Source of the DNA: Cauispirillum nitrogeniifigens
GTDB lineage: Bacteria > Pseudomonadota > Alphaproteobacteria > Rhodospirillales > Rhodospirillaceae
Assembly: GCF_049800675.1 (NCBI RefSeq)
Contig: NZ_JBLOOT010000008.1
Location: 62,001 to 126,000, forward strand
Length of the DNA: 64,000 nucleotides
Direction: 5' to 3'
The translations under genes were made by a program, and so were the position numbers. Shown here in pieces: positions 53,647 to 62,739 of the stretch. A model generated the notes under the pieces. The model saw only the letters and a list, made by a program, of their open reading frames with translations. It made no database searches and had not been told where the DNA came from. Numbering within the stretch: the first letter of the stretch is position 1; every line of letters begins with the position of its first letter.

Positions 53647-54459
53647 ATGCCGCGACTGTTTCGTGAGGGATGCCTGGCTGCCGCTCTCGCCTTCGGGGTG
53701 GCGCTGGCCGGCGCCGCGCCGGCCGGAGCCGCCGAGGGAACGCGCCTGGAGCGCATCAAGGCCGCCGGCGAGGTGCGGGTGTGCATCTGGCCCGACTACT
53801 TCTCCATCACCTACCGCAACCCGCGCACCGGCGTGCTGGAGGGCATCGACATCGACATGGCCACGGCCTTCGCCGCCGACCTGGGGGTGACGGCGCGCTT
53901 CGTCGACAGCTCCTTCGCCGCGCTGGTCGCCAACCTGACGACCGACGCCTGCGACATCGCCATGCACGCCGTGGGGGTGCGCGCCGACCGCGCCGAGCAC
54001 ATGGACTTCACCCAGCCCCACCTGATCAGCGGCATCTTCGCCGTGACGACCAAGACCAACGCCGCCATCACCGCGTGGTCCGACATCGACCAGCCGGGCA
54101 CCATCGTGGTGGTGCAGCAGGGCACCTACATGGAGCCGGTCATGCGCGAAACCCTCAAGCATGCCGAGGTCCTGGCGGTGAACGACTTCAAGGCGCGCGA
54201 GCAGGAGGTTCAGGCCGGGCGCGGCGACGTGTTCATGACCGACTTCCCCTACGGCCGCCGCATGGCCGCGCTGACCGACTGGGCCCGCCTGCTGGAGCCG
54301 CCGAGCCCCATCGCCCCCACCCCCTATGCCTATGCGGTGCCCAAGGGGGACCCGGAGTGGCTGGCGGTGGCCGATGGCTTCGTCGCCCGCGCCAAGACCG
54401 ATGGCCGCCTGCGCGCCGCCGCCGAACGCCACGGGCTGCTGCCGATCCTGGCGCCCTGA
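53647..54459 (+). CDS. Orphan extracellular solute-binding protein, family 3
   Basis: 270 residues. Signal peptide (about 1-28) then a periplasmic binding protein type II fold: IKAAGEVRVCIWPDYFSITYR, GVLEGIDIDMATAFAADLG, GVRADRAEHMDFTQPHL, and VVVQQGTYMEPVMRETL. Family 3 binds amino acids and related polar compounds. No ABC permease or ATPase is adjacent; instead a sensor kinase lies on each side. It may therefore present ligand to a sensor kinase rather than to a transporter. Confidence 0.9.
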   Translation: MPRLFREGCLAAALAFGVALAGAAPAGAAEGTRLERIKAAGEVRVCIWPDYFSITYRNPRTGVLEGIDIDMATAFAADLGVTARFVDSSFAALVANLTTDACDIAMHAVGVRADRAEHMDFTQPHLISGIFAVTTKTNAAITAWSDIDQPGTIVVVQQGTYMEPVMRETLKHAEVLAVNDFKAREQEVQAGRGDVFMTDFPYGRRMAALTDWARLLEPPSPIAPTPYAYAVPKGDPEWLAVADGFVARAKTDGRLRAAAERHGLLPILAP

Positions 54460-54463
54460 GGGA

Positions 54464-57400
54464 CTACGGGGCGGGGGCGGCGTTGTCGGGCAGCAGGACG
54501 TGGAAGGTGCTCCCCTCGCCGGGCACGCTCTCGACCCAGATGCGGCCGCCGTGGTGTTCGGCGATCTTGCGGCAGACGGCCAGGCCGATGCCGGTGCCCT
54601 CGATCTCGCTGCGCGTGACCAGGCGCTGGAAGACGCCGAAGATGCGGTCGAAGTGCCGGGGGTCGATGCCGGTGCCGTTGTCGCGGACCGAGACGGTCCA
54701 CGTCCCCGCCCGCGCATCGCGCGCGCAGGTCACGGCGATGCGCGGCGGCCGGCCGGGGTCGGCGTACTTGATGGCATTGCCGATGAGGTTCTGGAACAGG
54801 CGCACCATCTCGCCGTGGTCGCCCGCCACCGTGGGCAGGGGGCTCTCGACGGCGACCTCGGCGGCGGACTCGGCGATGGGAACGGTCAGGTTGCGCAGTG
54901 CCTCGCCGACCACCTCGTCCAGGGGCAGCGGGGCGTGCGGCCGGCTCATGCAGCCGATGCGCGAGTATTCCAGCAGGTCGATGATCAGGCGGTCCATGCG
55001 GCGCGCGCCGTCGACGGCGAAGTCCAGGAAGTCCTTGAGGTCGCCTTCCACCTTCGGCCCGAGCGACCGCTCGATCAGCGTCAGGTAGCTGGAGATCATG
55101 CGCAGCGGCTGGCGCAGGTCGTGGGAGGCGACGTAGGCGAACTGCTCCAGGTCGGCATTGGAGCGCAGCAGGTCCTGCTCGGCCTTGTGCCGGGCGGTGA
55201 TGTCGGTGAAGGAACTGACCACCGCCTCCACAGCCGCCGTGCCGGTGCCCGAGTCCCCGCCGCTGGCGGACGAGCGGAGCGGCTGGGCGTTGATGCTGAT
55301 CCAGGTGACGTCGCCGCCGGGCTTGCGCAGGCCCATGATGTCCTCGCGGACCGAACCGCCATCGCGCAGGCAGCGCTGCGGCGGATGGTCGGTGCCGGGA
55401 TAGGGGCTGCCATCGGCGTGCATGGCGCGCCAGCGGTCGTCGGTCGAGGTCATGCCCAGCAGCCGGTCGCGCGGCAGGCCGAGGATGCGTTCGGCCGCCG
55501 GGTTGCAGTCGATGATGCGGCCGTCGCGGTCCTGGATGACGATGCCTTCCGCCATGGCCGCGATCACCGAGCGATAGCGGGCCTCGCTCTCCTGCACGGC
55601 GGCCTCGGCCCGCTTGCGGTCGGTGATGTCGAGGTGGGTGCCCACGGCACGCAGCGGCGCCCCCGCGGCGTCCCGCTCCAGCACCTTGCCGCGATCAAGA
55701 ACCCACACCCAGCTCCCGTCCTTGTGCCGCAGGCGGTGTTCGCATTCGTAGTGGGCGGTGTCGCCGCGCAGGTGGGGCAACAGCCGGGCCTCGATGTCCG
55801 GCTCGTCGTCGGGATGGGTCAGCGTCTGCCACGACGACACGTCGGGGGCGATTTCGTCGAGGCGGTAGCCCAGCATCTCGGCCCACCGCTCGTTGAAGGT
55901 GACGCGGCCCGACGGCACGTCCCAGTCCCACACCCCCAGGTCGGCACCGAACACCGCCAGCTCGAACCGCTCCTGGGACTGGCGCAACGCGGCCTCGGCC
56001 CGCTTGCGGTCGGTGATGTCGGCGATGAAGCCGTGCCACAGCACCACGCCGTCGGCCATGCGCTCCGGCATCGCATGGCCGGACACCCAGATCTCGCCCT
56101 TGCGCGGATGCTGCACCCGGTGCTCGTTGGCCCACGGCCGCATGGTCCGCAGGCTGTCGGCGATGGAATCGGCCACGGCGGCCCGGTCGTCGGGATGGAT
56201 GGCGGTGAAGACCGGCGCGGCGGAGGCGCGCACATCAGCGGGCGCCATCCCGTAGATTTCGGCGATGCCGTCGCTGGTGTAGGGGACGCACGACGAGCCA
56301 TCGGGGTTCATCTGGTACTGGTAGATCATGCCCGGCAGGCTGGCGGCGATCTTGGTCAGGCGCTGCTCCAGCTCGACGCGGGCGCTGATGTCGACCAGGC
56401 TGCCGACCAGGCGCCTCGCCTCGCCCCACTCGCCGGCGGCGACGCGGCAGCGGTCCTCGACCCAGCGCCACGAACCGTCGGCGTGGCACAGGCGGTAGCG
56501 CCGCACGATCGTGCCGTCCGGCCAGCCCGCCGGGTCCATGGTGGCGATGACCCCCGGCCGGTCGTCGGGATGGAGGGTGCCCATCCACCACGCCCGGGCA
56601 TCGCGCACCACCTCCTCCGGCTCGTAGCCGAGCATGGAGGTCACGCCGGGGCTTATGTAGGCCCCGCCGGTGCCGCCGAGCGGCACGCTGTAGGTCACCG
56701 CCGGGGACGCCGCCAGCAGGAAGTCAAGATCGTGGCGGGCGCGGGCGACCTCTTCCTGGAGGGCGTGTTGGCGGCTCTGGTCGACCAGATAGGCCCGCAG
56801 GCGCACGCCGCCGCCCCCGGTGCCCCGTTCGGCGCCCCGGTCGGCACCGCGTTCGGCTATGGTGAAGATGTAGGCCCAGATCAGGCCGCCATCGCGGCGG
56901 TACAGGCGGCAGCTATGCTCCCAGGCGCCGCGCCCCTCGGCCAGGCGGCTGGAGATCTCGGCCGACAGGCGCTCGCGGTCGTTGGGGTGGACGGTGTCGA
57001 TGAACCGGAAGGCGCCCGAGGCCAGTTCCGCCGCCGGCCGCCCGATCAATGCGGCGGCGTTGGAGGAGGCATATTCCACCGGCAGCCCCGGCGCGTCGCG
57101 CCACAGGAACACCGCCACCGGCCCGCCGGCAAACAGCGCCCGCTCCGCCTCCAGCGCCCGTTCGGCGGTGCGGCGGCGGCGGGCGTAGGCGGTGCCCCAC
57201 AGGTACAGGCCCATGGCCAGCGCCCACGCCCCCAGGGTGGCGGCGCCGTAGGCCAGCAGCGCCCCGCGTTCCTTCTCCACCAGCGCCGAGCGGTCGATCC
57301 ACACCGCCACCGAGCCGACGCGCGGCAGGGCCGGATTGACGGTTCCCGCGTAGTCGCGCAGGGGGAAACGGACCAGATTGTAGGTGCGGTCGCCCCGGCG

Positions 57401-58285
57401 GACGCGGTGGAACTCCAGGGCGTCGTCCTTCAGGGGGTGGATCAGGCCGTTGCGCAGCCACTCCAGAATCTCCGGCCGGGAGGTGGCCTCCAGGTAGCAC
57501 TGGCAGGTTTCGTTGATCCCCGGCCCGGCCAGGGTCATGAACTGCTTCCACACCGTCTCGTCGACAAGATCTCGGCGCAGCAGCACGGCAACCCCGCCGC
57601 CGAACTGGCGGTCGAGGGTGCGCAGGTGCACGTCGAAGGACGTGCCGGCCTCCAGGACGCCCACCATCGTCCCCGGCCCGCCTTCCTCAAGGACAACCGG
57701 CACGACGCCGCGCAGCCCGGAATAGATGCGGCCGATCTCGAAGCCGGTGCGCGGCCGGCCGTCGGCGGCGACGTCGGCGATGATGTGGCGCACCGATTCC
57801 AGGCGGTCGCCGAAGCGGCCCGGCGCGTGCACCCGCAGGAACGATGTCACCGTGCCATCGTCGACCAGATGGAAATGAAGCTGCCGGGCGCCCAGGCGGC
57901 GCTGCATGGCGCCCCACTGCGGACGCACCGTCTCCAGCAGCAGGGCGCGGGCCTCGGCCGCGTCGGAGCCGCCGGCGCCGCCACCCTCGCTGCGCACCGC
58001 CCAGGCCCCCAGGTCGAACAGCGCCTGCACCGAATGGTCGCCGGCGATCAGGGTGGCCAGGGCCTGCATCTGGCTTTGCACGCCCTCCACCGTCAGGGCG
58101 AAGCCGTCGCGCACCTTGTCGGCCTCCGCCGCCAGGGCGTCGTCGATGCGGTCGTCGGACAGCCGCCACAGGCCGAAGAAGAGCGCCAGGAAGACCAGCG
58201 TGATGGCGCCCGCCCCCACCCACGCCGGGACGCGCGCCAGGGCGCTGCGGGAAGACGTCGTGCCAGGAGGGGGGGAATTGGTCAT
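54464..58285 (-). CDS. Large multi-PAS membrane sensor histidine kinase
   Basis: 1273 residues. TM1 (about 21-40), a periplasmic double-CACHE-like domain (about 45-290; VEGVQSQMQALATLIAGDHS, RIYSGLRGVVPVV, LRTLDRQFGGGVAVLL), TM2 (near 325), then five PAS/PAC units (starting ALEAERALFAGGPV, ARHDLDFLLAAS, LTKIAASLPGMI, SQERFELAVFGADLGVWDWD, SEARYRSVIAAMAEG), HisKA with ASHDLRQPLRMISSYL and HATPase (NLIGNAIKYAD, GTGIGLAVCRKIAEHHGGRI). No receiver. Start ATG 58285 puts TM1 near the N-terminus; 58276 onward is conserved-like. It converges with the solute-binding protein gene, 4 bp apart. Confidence 0.9.
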   Translation of the reverse strand: MTNSPPPGTTSSRSALARVPAWVGAGAITLVFLALFFGLWRLSDDRIDDALAAEADKVRDGFALTVEGVQSQMQALATLIAGDHSVQALFDLGAWAVRSEGGGAGGSDAAEARALLLETVRPQWGAMQRRLGARQLHFHLVDDGTVTSFLRVHAPGRFGDRLESVRHIIADVAADGRPRTGFEIGRIYSGLRGVVPVVLEEGGPGTMVGVLEAGTSFDVHLRTLDRQFGGGVAVLLRRDLVDETVWKQFMTLAGPGINETCQCYLEATSRPEILEWLRNGLIHPLKDDALEFHRVRRGDRTYNLVRFPLRDYAGTVNPALPRVGSVAVWIDRSALVEKERGALLAYGAATLGAWALAMGLYLWGTAYARRRRTAERALEAERALFAGGPVAVFLWRDAPGLPVEYASSNAAALIGRPAAELASGAFRFIDTVHPNDRERLSAEISSRLAEGRGAWEHSCRLYRRDGGLIWAYIFTIAERGADRGAERGTGGGGVRLRAYLVDQSRQHALQEEVARARHDLDFLLAASPAVTYSVPLGGTGGAYISPGVTSMLGYEPEEVVRDARAWWMGTLHPDDRPGVIATMDPAGWPDGTIVRRYRLCHADGSWRWVEDRCRVAAGEWGEARRLVGSLVDISARVELEQRLTKIAASLPGMIYQYQMNPDGSSCVPYTSDGIAEIYGMAPADVRASAAPVFTAIHPDDRAAVADSIADSLRTMRPWANEHRVQHPRKGEIWVSGHAMPERMADGVVLWHGFIADITDRKRAEAALRQSQERFELAVFGADLGVWDWDVPSGRVTFNERWAEMLGYRLDEIAPDVSSWQTLTHPDDEPDIEARLLPHLRGDTAHYECEHRLRHKDGSWVWVLDRGKVLERDAAGAPLRAVGTHLDITDRKRAEAAVQESEARYRSVIAAMAEGIVIQDRDGRIIDCNPAAERILGLPRDRLLGMTSTDDRWRAMHADGSPYPGTDHPPQRCLRDGGSVREDIMGLRKPGGDVTWISINAQPLRSSASGGDSGTGTAAVEAVVSSFTDITARHKAEQDLLRSNADLEQFAYVASHDLRQPLRMISSYLTLIERSLGPKVEGDLKDFLDFAVDGARRMDRLIIDLLEYSRIGCMSRPHAPLPLDEVVGEALRNLTVPIAESAAEVAVESPLPTVAGDHGEMVRLFQNLIGNAIKYADPGRPPRIAVTCARDARAGTWTVSVRDNGTGIDPRHFDRIFGVFQRLVTRSEIEGTGIGLAVCRKIAEHHGGRIWVESVPGEGSTFHVLLPDNAAPAP

Positions 58286-58481
58286 CGTTCGTCCAGGCGG
58301 GCCATGCGATCCATAGGAGTACAGCCTTCTGGACCATCCCGTGAATAGGGCAGCGGAATAAGTCCTGCAATATCGCCTGAAGTCATATGCGGGCCGGCGA
58401 CCGGCATGGTCCTTCCGGCCAGTTTGCATCCGGCGCCGCCCGTCGCATACTGCCGCCGCCGCGACGGAGAGGGAGTCACGC

Positions 58482-59582
58482 TTGGAACACCGGGACCTGG
58501 ATTTCCTGCTGCGCGCCCTGGACCAGTCGAACGACGGCGTGCTGATCACCGACGCCGACCTGCGGGCGCCGGGGCCGCGCATCATCTACGTCAATGCCGC
58601 CTACGAGCGCATCAGCGGCTACTCCGTCGGCGAACTGGTCGGCCAGTCGCCGCGCGTGCTGCAAGGGCCGGAGACGGACCGCGCGCTGCTCGCCGAGTTG
58701 CGCGCCACCCTGGAGCGCGGCGAGGCATTCCATGGCGAAACCTGGAACTACCGGCGCGACGGCATCGCCTACCGCGTGGAGTGGGACATCGCCCCGGTGC
58801 GCGACCGGGACGGTGCGGTGGGCTGGTTCATCTCCATCCAGCGCGACGTCACCGCCCGCTTCGAGGCCGAGGAAGCCCTGCGCCGGACCAGCGCGGCCCT
58901 GCGCGCCTCTAACGACCGCCTGCGCGACCTGGGCGGCGTGCTGTCGCACGACCTGCAAGATCCGCTGACGGTGGTGCGCGGGTATCTGGAGCTTCTGAAG
59001 ATGCGCCACGGCGCCGCCCTGGGCGACGACGTGCGCTTCATCGACACCGCCATCGCCGGCACCGACCGCATGGTCGACCGCATTCGCGGGCTGCTCGACG
59101 AGGCCCTGCGCCGCGACGCCATGCCCGAGGCGATGCCCCTGGAGCCGGTGGTGCGCGCCGCCGTCGAGGACCTGGCCGCCGCGCTGGAGGCCGCCGGGGC
59201 GCGGGTGGAGGTGGATGCCCTGCCGGCGGTCATGGCCCTGCCTGCGGAAATGCGCGAGGTGTTCCACAACCTGCTGTCCAACGCGGTGAAGTACCGCCAG
59301 CCCGACCGGCCGCTGTACATCGGCGTCAGCGGCTACCGGGTGCATGACACCCTGGTCCAGGTGGCCGTGACCGACAACGGGCGGGGCATCGCGCCGGAGC
59401 ACCACGAGGCCATCTTCGCCTCCGGCGGGCGGGGCGGCGCCGACGCCGACGCCGACACCACCGGCCGGGGCTTCGGCCTGGCCTTCGTGCGGCGCACCCT
59501 GGAGCGCTGCGGCGGCAAGATCACCGTGTACTCGCGGCCGGGAAAAGGCGCCACCTTCGTCCTCACCCTGCCGGCGGCCTGA
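58482..59582 (+). CDS. Cytosolic PAS histidine kinase (LOV-like fold without the flavin cysteine)
   Basis: 366 residues, no membrane segment. PAS domain (about 5-125): IIYVNAAYERISGYSVGELV, then GQSPRVLQGPETD where LOV photoreceptors have GxNCRFLQG; the adduct Cys is Pro here, so light sensing by a cysteinyl adduct is excluded. HisKA with GGVLSHDLQDPLTVVRGYLE, HATPase with HNLLSNAVKYRQPDRPL and GRGFGLAFVRRTLERCGG. TTG start at 58482 preceded by GGAGAGGGAG. Divergent from the multi-PAS kinase. Confidence 0.88.
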   Translation: MEHRDLDFLLRALDQSNDGVLITDADLRAPGPRIIYVNAAYERISGYSVGELVGQSPRVLQGPETDRALLAELRATLERGEAFHGETWNYRRDGIAYRVEWDIAPVRDRDGAVGWFISIQRDVTARFEAEEALRRTSAALRASNDRLRDLGGVLSHDLQDPLTVVRGYLELLKMRHGAALGDDVRFIDTAIAGTDRMVDRIRGLLDEALRRDAMPEAMPLEPVVRAAVEDLAAALEAAGARVEVDALPAVMALPAEMREVFHNLLSNAVKYRQPDRPLYIGVSGYRVHDTLVQVAVTDNGRGIAPEHHEAIFASGGRGGADADADTTGRGFGLAFVRRTLERCGGKITVYSRPGKGATFVLTLPAA

Positions 59583-60009
59583 TACCGGCGGCGGCCGGTA
59601 TCCACCCTATCCCTTCTCCTCCTCCGTCTCCCCCCGCGCGAGACCGGGACCCGTTTACGCCATGTGACGGCGGAACGCGGAGTCCCTGTTCGGCGTAGAC
59701 ACCACGGCCGGACGACCGCCCGTTCGTTTCCACGTCGGCATCTCGGCGCGTGGAAGTAATCGTTTGGTGGTCAAAGGTCCATGTCGGTGTCTATCGCCCG
59801 TGATGATGATATTGAACGCATCATGACTTGCTCTCGGGCGGGTCTTACTTGGGGCGACGAAGGGGTGTCATCCTCATCCGACGGCGTAGGGAATTGAAAC
59901 CCCCTGCGATACTCCGCATTCGCGGCTGCTAAGCCGCACGCACGGTATCGGCGCGTCCGGTAAACAAATACTGTTCTAAAAACAGGGAACAGCCTCGGGC
60001 GCCTTCGGA
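59583..60009. promoter_or_regulatory. Gap upstream of the LuxR-type gene with a CTGTTC/GAACAG dyad
   Basis: 427 bp without a supported gene. A dyad, CTGTTC (59971-59976) with GAACAG (59987-59992), lies 17 bp before the ATG in an AT-rich segment (TAAACAAATACTG). It is a candidate operator for autoregulation. The rest shows no clear structure. Confidence 0.4.
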
Positions 60010-60828
60010 ATGAACCAGGAAACGGCATACGGGACCATGGTCAGCAACCAATACGCCACGGCGGGAAGCGCGGAGCCCATGGGGCCCACGGATGTGCTTT
60101 GCCTCGTCGACCGCGAAGACATGCAGCTCCTCCTGCGGGTTCTGCCCAGTTTCCGCGGCGCGGAACTGAAGTTCCTCGACCGCCCCAGCGATCTGGCCGA
60201 GGGCAACGTGCGCGACGGCGCCATCCTGCTGGCATCGGCGCGGCGCGTGACCTCGGAGAACTGGGCGGTGGCCATCTCGCGCTGTCGCAAGAAGGGCGGC
60301 CTGCCGGTGATCTTCCTGCTGGGGCAGCCGCAGATGATCGACATCGCGCCGTGGGCCGATCTGGCCGACAACCTGCTGTTCCGCGAGGTCCGGCCCGGCC
60401 ACATGCCCGAGGCCCTGAGCCTGGCCCTGGAAGGCTACGTCACCCTGCCCGAGGGCACCGACTTCATGCTGCCCATCGACATGGTGCGCTTCCAACGCCT
60501 CCAGCAGTTGTCGCCCATGGAGAAGAAGGTGCTGTCGTGCATCTCCCAGGGCATGACCAACGAGGCCATCGCCGTCGAACTGGGCCGCACCGAAACCCAC
60601 GTGAAGGCCATCGTCAAACGCATCCTGTCCATCCTCGGCCTGCGTAACCGGACCGAGGCGGCGGTGTTCTACTTCCGCTCCACCGCCGGCGGCACGCGGC
60701 CGCCCGACGGACTGCCGGCGGAGCCGCTGTCGGCCGATCTGCCCGAGGGTGCCGAGCCGGTCCTGGACGACGTTCCCGAGCTTGAGGCCGGCCCCGGCGA
60801 AGACCTCGACAGCAGCGACGAGACGTAG
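60010..60828 (+). CDS. LuxR-type transcriptional regulator with degenerate receiver
   Basis: 272 residues. Residues 25-150 follow a receiver-like alpha/beta order (VLCLVDREDMQLLLRVLPSF, AILLASARRVTSENWAVAI, VIFLLGQPQMID) but have no phospho-acceptor Asp. C-terminal LuxR HTH (about 163-225): QQLSPMEKKVLSCISQGMTN, EAIAVELGRTETHVKAIVKR. Acidic tail of 50 residues. Start 60010 has a weak ribosome site; ATG 60037 is an alternative. Convergent with another LuxR regulator, with a shared terminator. Confidence 0.85.
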   Translation: MNQETAYGTMVSNQYATAGSAEPMGPTDVLCLVDREDMQLLLRVLPSFRGAELKFLDRPSDLAEGNVRDGAILLASARRVTSENWAVAISRCRKKGGLPVIFLLGQPQMIDIAPWADLADNLLFREVRPGHMPEALSLALEGYVTLPEGTDFMLPIDMVRFQRLQQLSPMEKKVLSCISQGMTNEAIAVELGRTETHVKAIVKRILSILGLRNRTEAAVFYFRSTAGGTRPPDGLPAEPLSADLPEGAEPVLDDVPELEAGPGEDLDSSDET

Positions 60829-60883
60829 TCTCCGCCCCTGTGGGGCGGGGACCGGCGCCGATCCGCGCGTCCGACAAAAAAGA

Positions 60884-60923
60884 AAACCGGCACACGAACC
60901 CTGTGGGGTTCGGGTACCGGTTT
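60884..60923. terminator. Terminator hairpin between convergent LuxR-type genes
   Basis: AAACCGG (60884-60890)/CCGGTTT (60917-60923) and CGAACCC/GGGTTCG (60895-60901 with 60906-60912) separated by a small internal loop, TGTG apical loop. An A-run at 60876-60881 gives a T-run for minus-strand transcripts. Confidence 0.8.
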
Positions 60924-60946
60924 CCCGCTGCGCCGTCCGGTGTGGA

Positions 60947-61729
60947 TCAGCGCGAGGAGGACACTCCCAGCCGCGGAACCTGGTCCGCCTCGACGGAGCC
61001 ACCGCCGCCGACCGCGCGCATGCGCCCGTTCTGCGGTCCGCGGGCGCCCGGACGGACGCCAGCGCCGGGGCCGGTGCCACGGGCGATGCCGTGGTGCAGG
61101 GCCCAGATGGCCGCCTGGGTACGATTGGCCGCGTTGATCTTCTTCAGCAGGCTGCGCAGGTGAACCTTCACCGTCGCCTCGGTGATGCTGAGGTGGCGGG
61201 CGATGATCTTGTTCGGTTCACCCGACACCAGGAGCTGGAGGATGTCCACCTCCCGTTCGGTCAGGTTGTGGTTTTCCTGCTGCTGCGGAACGATCATCAT
61301 CGGCGTGCCCGAGCCGCGCAGCAGCCAGGCAAGCAGATTGGCCGGGTAGACCCGCTCCCCTTCGACGATCAGCGCCAGCGCCTTGACCAGCACGCTGGGC
61401 TTCATGGTCTTGATGAGGTAGCCGTCGATCTCGCCCTTCAGGCACTCGGTCATGGCCACCGGGCAGTGCTTGGCGACCAGGGCCACCACGCGGCTGTCCG
61501 GGAACGCTTCACGGATCGCGATGATGCCTTCCAACGCCTCCTCGTCGTCGGCCGGCAACTCGGTCACCACCAGATCGGGCTTTTCCCGGTCCAGGTACTC
61601 CCGCGCCTCCTTGAGGGTTCCGGCCTCGAAGTCGATGCGGAACCGGGTGTCGCGCAGGATGCTCTTCAGGCCTTCACGAAAGAACGGATTGCTCTCGATC
61701 AGGCACGTATGGATGGTGCTCGTTTCCAT
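60947..61729 (-). CDS. NarL/LuxR-family regulator with Glu in place of the phospho-acceptor Asp
   Basis: 260 residues. Receiver-like domain (about 7-125): CLIESNPFFREGLKSILRD and PDLVVTELPADDEEALEG, where E occupies the usual Asp position (VLDL to VTEL); a Lys remains in GYLIKTMKPSVLVKAL. LuxR HTH (about 153-215): NLTEREVDILQLLVSGEPNK, TVKVHLRSLLKKINAANRTQ. Glu mimics aspartyl phosphate in many receivers, so activity may be constitutive. An AGAGGTG-N7-CACCTCT dyad lies about 130 bp upstream. Gly-rich tail. Confidence 0.88.
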   Translation of the reverse strand: METSTIHTCLIESNPFFREGLKSILRDTRFRIDFEAGTLKEAREYLDREKPDLVVTELPADDEEALEGIIAIREAFPDSRVVALVAKHCPVAMTECLKGEIDGYLIKTMKPSVLVKALALIVEGERVYPANLLAWLLRGSGTPMMIVPQQQENHNLTEREVDILQLLVSGEPNKIIARHLSITEATVKVHLRSLLKKINAANRTQAAIWALHHGIARGTGPGAGVRPGARGPQNGRMRAVGGGGSVEADQVPRLGVSSSR

Positions 61730-61858
61730 TCACTTCCCCCTTACCTGTTGCCTCCCATAAGGCAGGTGGGATTTCGGACAAGGTCGTCGTTCGTCTGAGT
61801 GATACTAGCCAGAAACGTCGCCCATCATACAGGCGACGGCGGTAGTAAAAAAGACCCC

Positions 61859-61879
61859 AGAGGTGGTACATGCACCTCT
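61859..61879. promoter_or_regulatory. Perfect 7-bp operator-like dyad
   Basis: AGAGGTG (61859-61865), 7-bp spacer, CACCTCT (61873-61879). Symmetric 21-bp site upstream of the NarL-type gene; a likely dimeric regulator target. Confidence 0.5.
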
Positions 61880-62421
61880 AAATCCGGTCGTAATGCCTCC
61901 CTTTGGAAAAGATAAAGGCCATTTATCCGATCAACATGACAGTGTTGATGCCTTAATTATAGCCCATTTGGAGCAATATAACATGATGTGTAGGCGCGTG
62001 TTAGTAAGAGCTTCGCAGGTGCAGAAAGAGATTTTCCGGGTTCCAAAATTTCACGCCTTGTTAACCATATGCTTTTTAGGCGAATTAGACGTCACCGATC
62101 ATCGCCTTTCTGGCGAGCCTTCGGCGGCCATAAGGCGTTGAAAACAAGGGCAATATATTGCGGCCCCCGGCGCAGGACGGCGCGGAAGGCAGTCGAGTCG
62201 AGGCGTCGTCGCAACCCTGAATGACCGCTGTTTACCTTGGCCTCGTCTTGAAACCCGTCACGGCATCCTTTGCGCGCATACAAAAAGGATTTTTCGCCTG
62301 CGGAGCCACATCGGGCGGTCGGCGGCCCCTTCCGGACAGGCACGAGGAGATCGCCGGAGAAGGACCGGCAAACCGATTCGCCGCCGCCGCCCCGACGACG
62401 ACGGGGCCACCACCGGCTGAA

Positions 62422-62606
62422 AGGATGATGGGGAACACCCCAAGGAGTAGCCCGGAAGATCACTCGACGCCCGCGCGGCGTTACGGCACTCTGAACCTAC
62501 CTTCCGTGGGAAGGCCCTGGCCTGCAGCGGCGGCCCCTCACACCCCCACCCCCCCTGACGCCGCTGCAGGCCGCCCCCCCGCCCGGGACACCGAGGCGGG
62601 GTTTTT
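62422..62606 (+). ncRNA. Candidate structured RNA/leader ending in an intrinsic terminator
   Basis: Consecutive hairpins: TGGGG-AACA-CCCCA (about 62428), ACGCC-CGCGC-GGCGT (62467-62481), CCTTCC-GTG-GGAAGG (62500-62514), a perfect 14-bp arm pair GGCCTGCAGCGGCG/CGCCGCTGCAGGCC (62519-62532 with 62559-62572), then the terminator. No known class recognised. It is either a small RNA or an attenuator for the ModE-like gene. Confidence 0.45.
62577..62606 (+). terminator. Intrinsic terminator upstream of the ModE-like gene
   Basis: CCCCGCC (62577-62583), 11-nt loop, GGCGGGG (62595-62601), then T5 (62602-62606). No plus-strand gene precedes it. Confidence 0.75.
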
Positions 62607-62739
62607 CATGGCGCCCCCCCCCGGTTCCAATGCCCCGGTTCCAATGCCCGGTTCCAATGGCCCCTTTCGGCACCGCGACGCGTCGGGTAGGCTGCGGCGG
62701 TCCTATCCTTCCGTCCGCCAGCCATCCAGGGGCTCCTCC

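Larger units (their letters stand above)
61730..62739. other. Long non-coding region: operator dyad, AT-rich patch and structured leader
   Basis: 1,010 bp between the NarL-type gene and the ModE-like gene. It contains a perfect dyad (61859-61879), an AT-rich patch (about 61880-62080) unusual for this genome, and a series of hairpins (62422-62606) ending in an intrinsic terminator. A short AT-rich open frame (61893-62141) looks weakly protein-like but has no ribosome site or family match, so it is not called. Confidence 0.5.

Noticed and set aside
54326..58348. Very long plus-strand open frame opposite the multi-PAS kinase
   Set aside because: Composition is repetitive His/Gln/Ala/Arg from antisense reading of GC-rich codons; the minus-strand frame has full kinase motifs.
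61863..62141. Possible 92-residue gene in the AT-rich patch
   Set aside because: GTG start lies within a perfect operator-like dyad, there is no ribosome-binding site, and no family resemblance; only noted as a finding.
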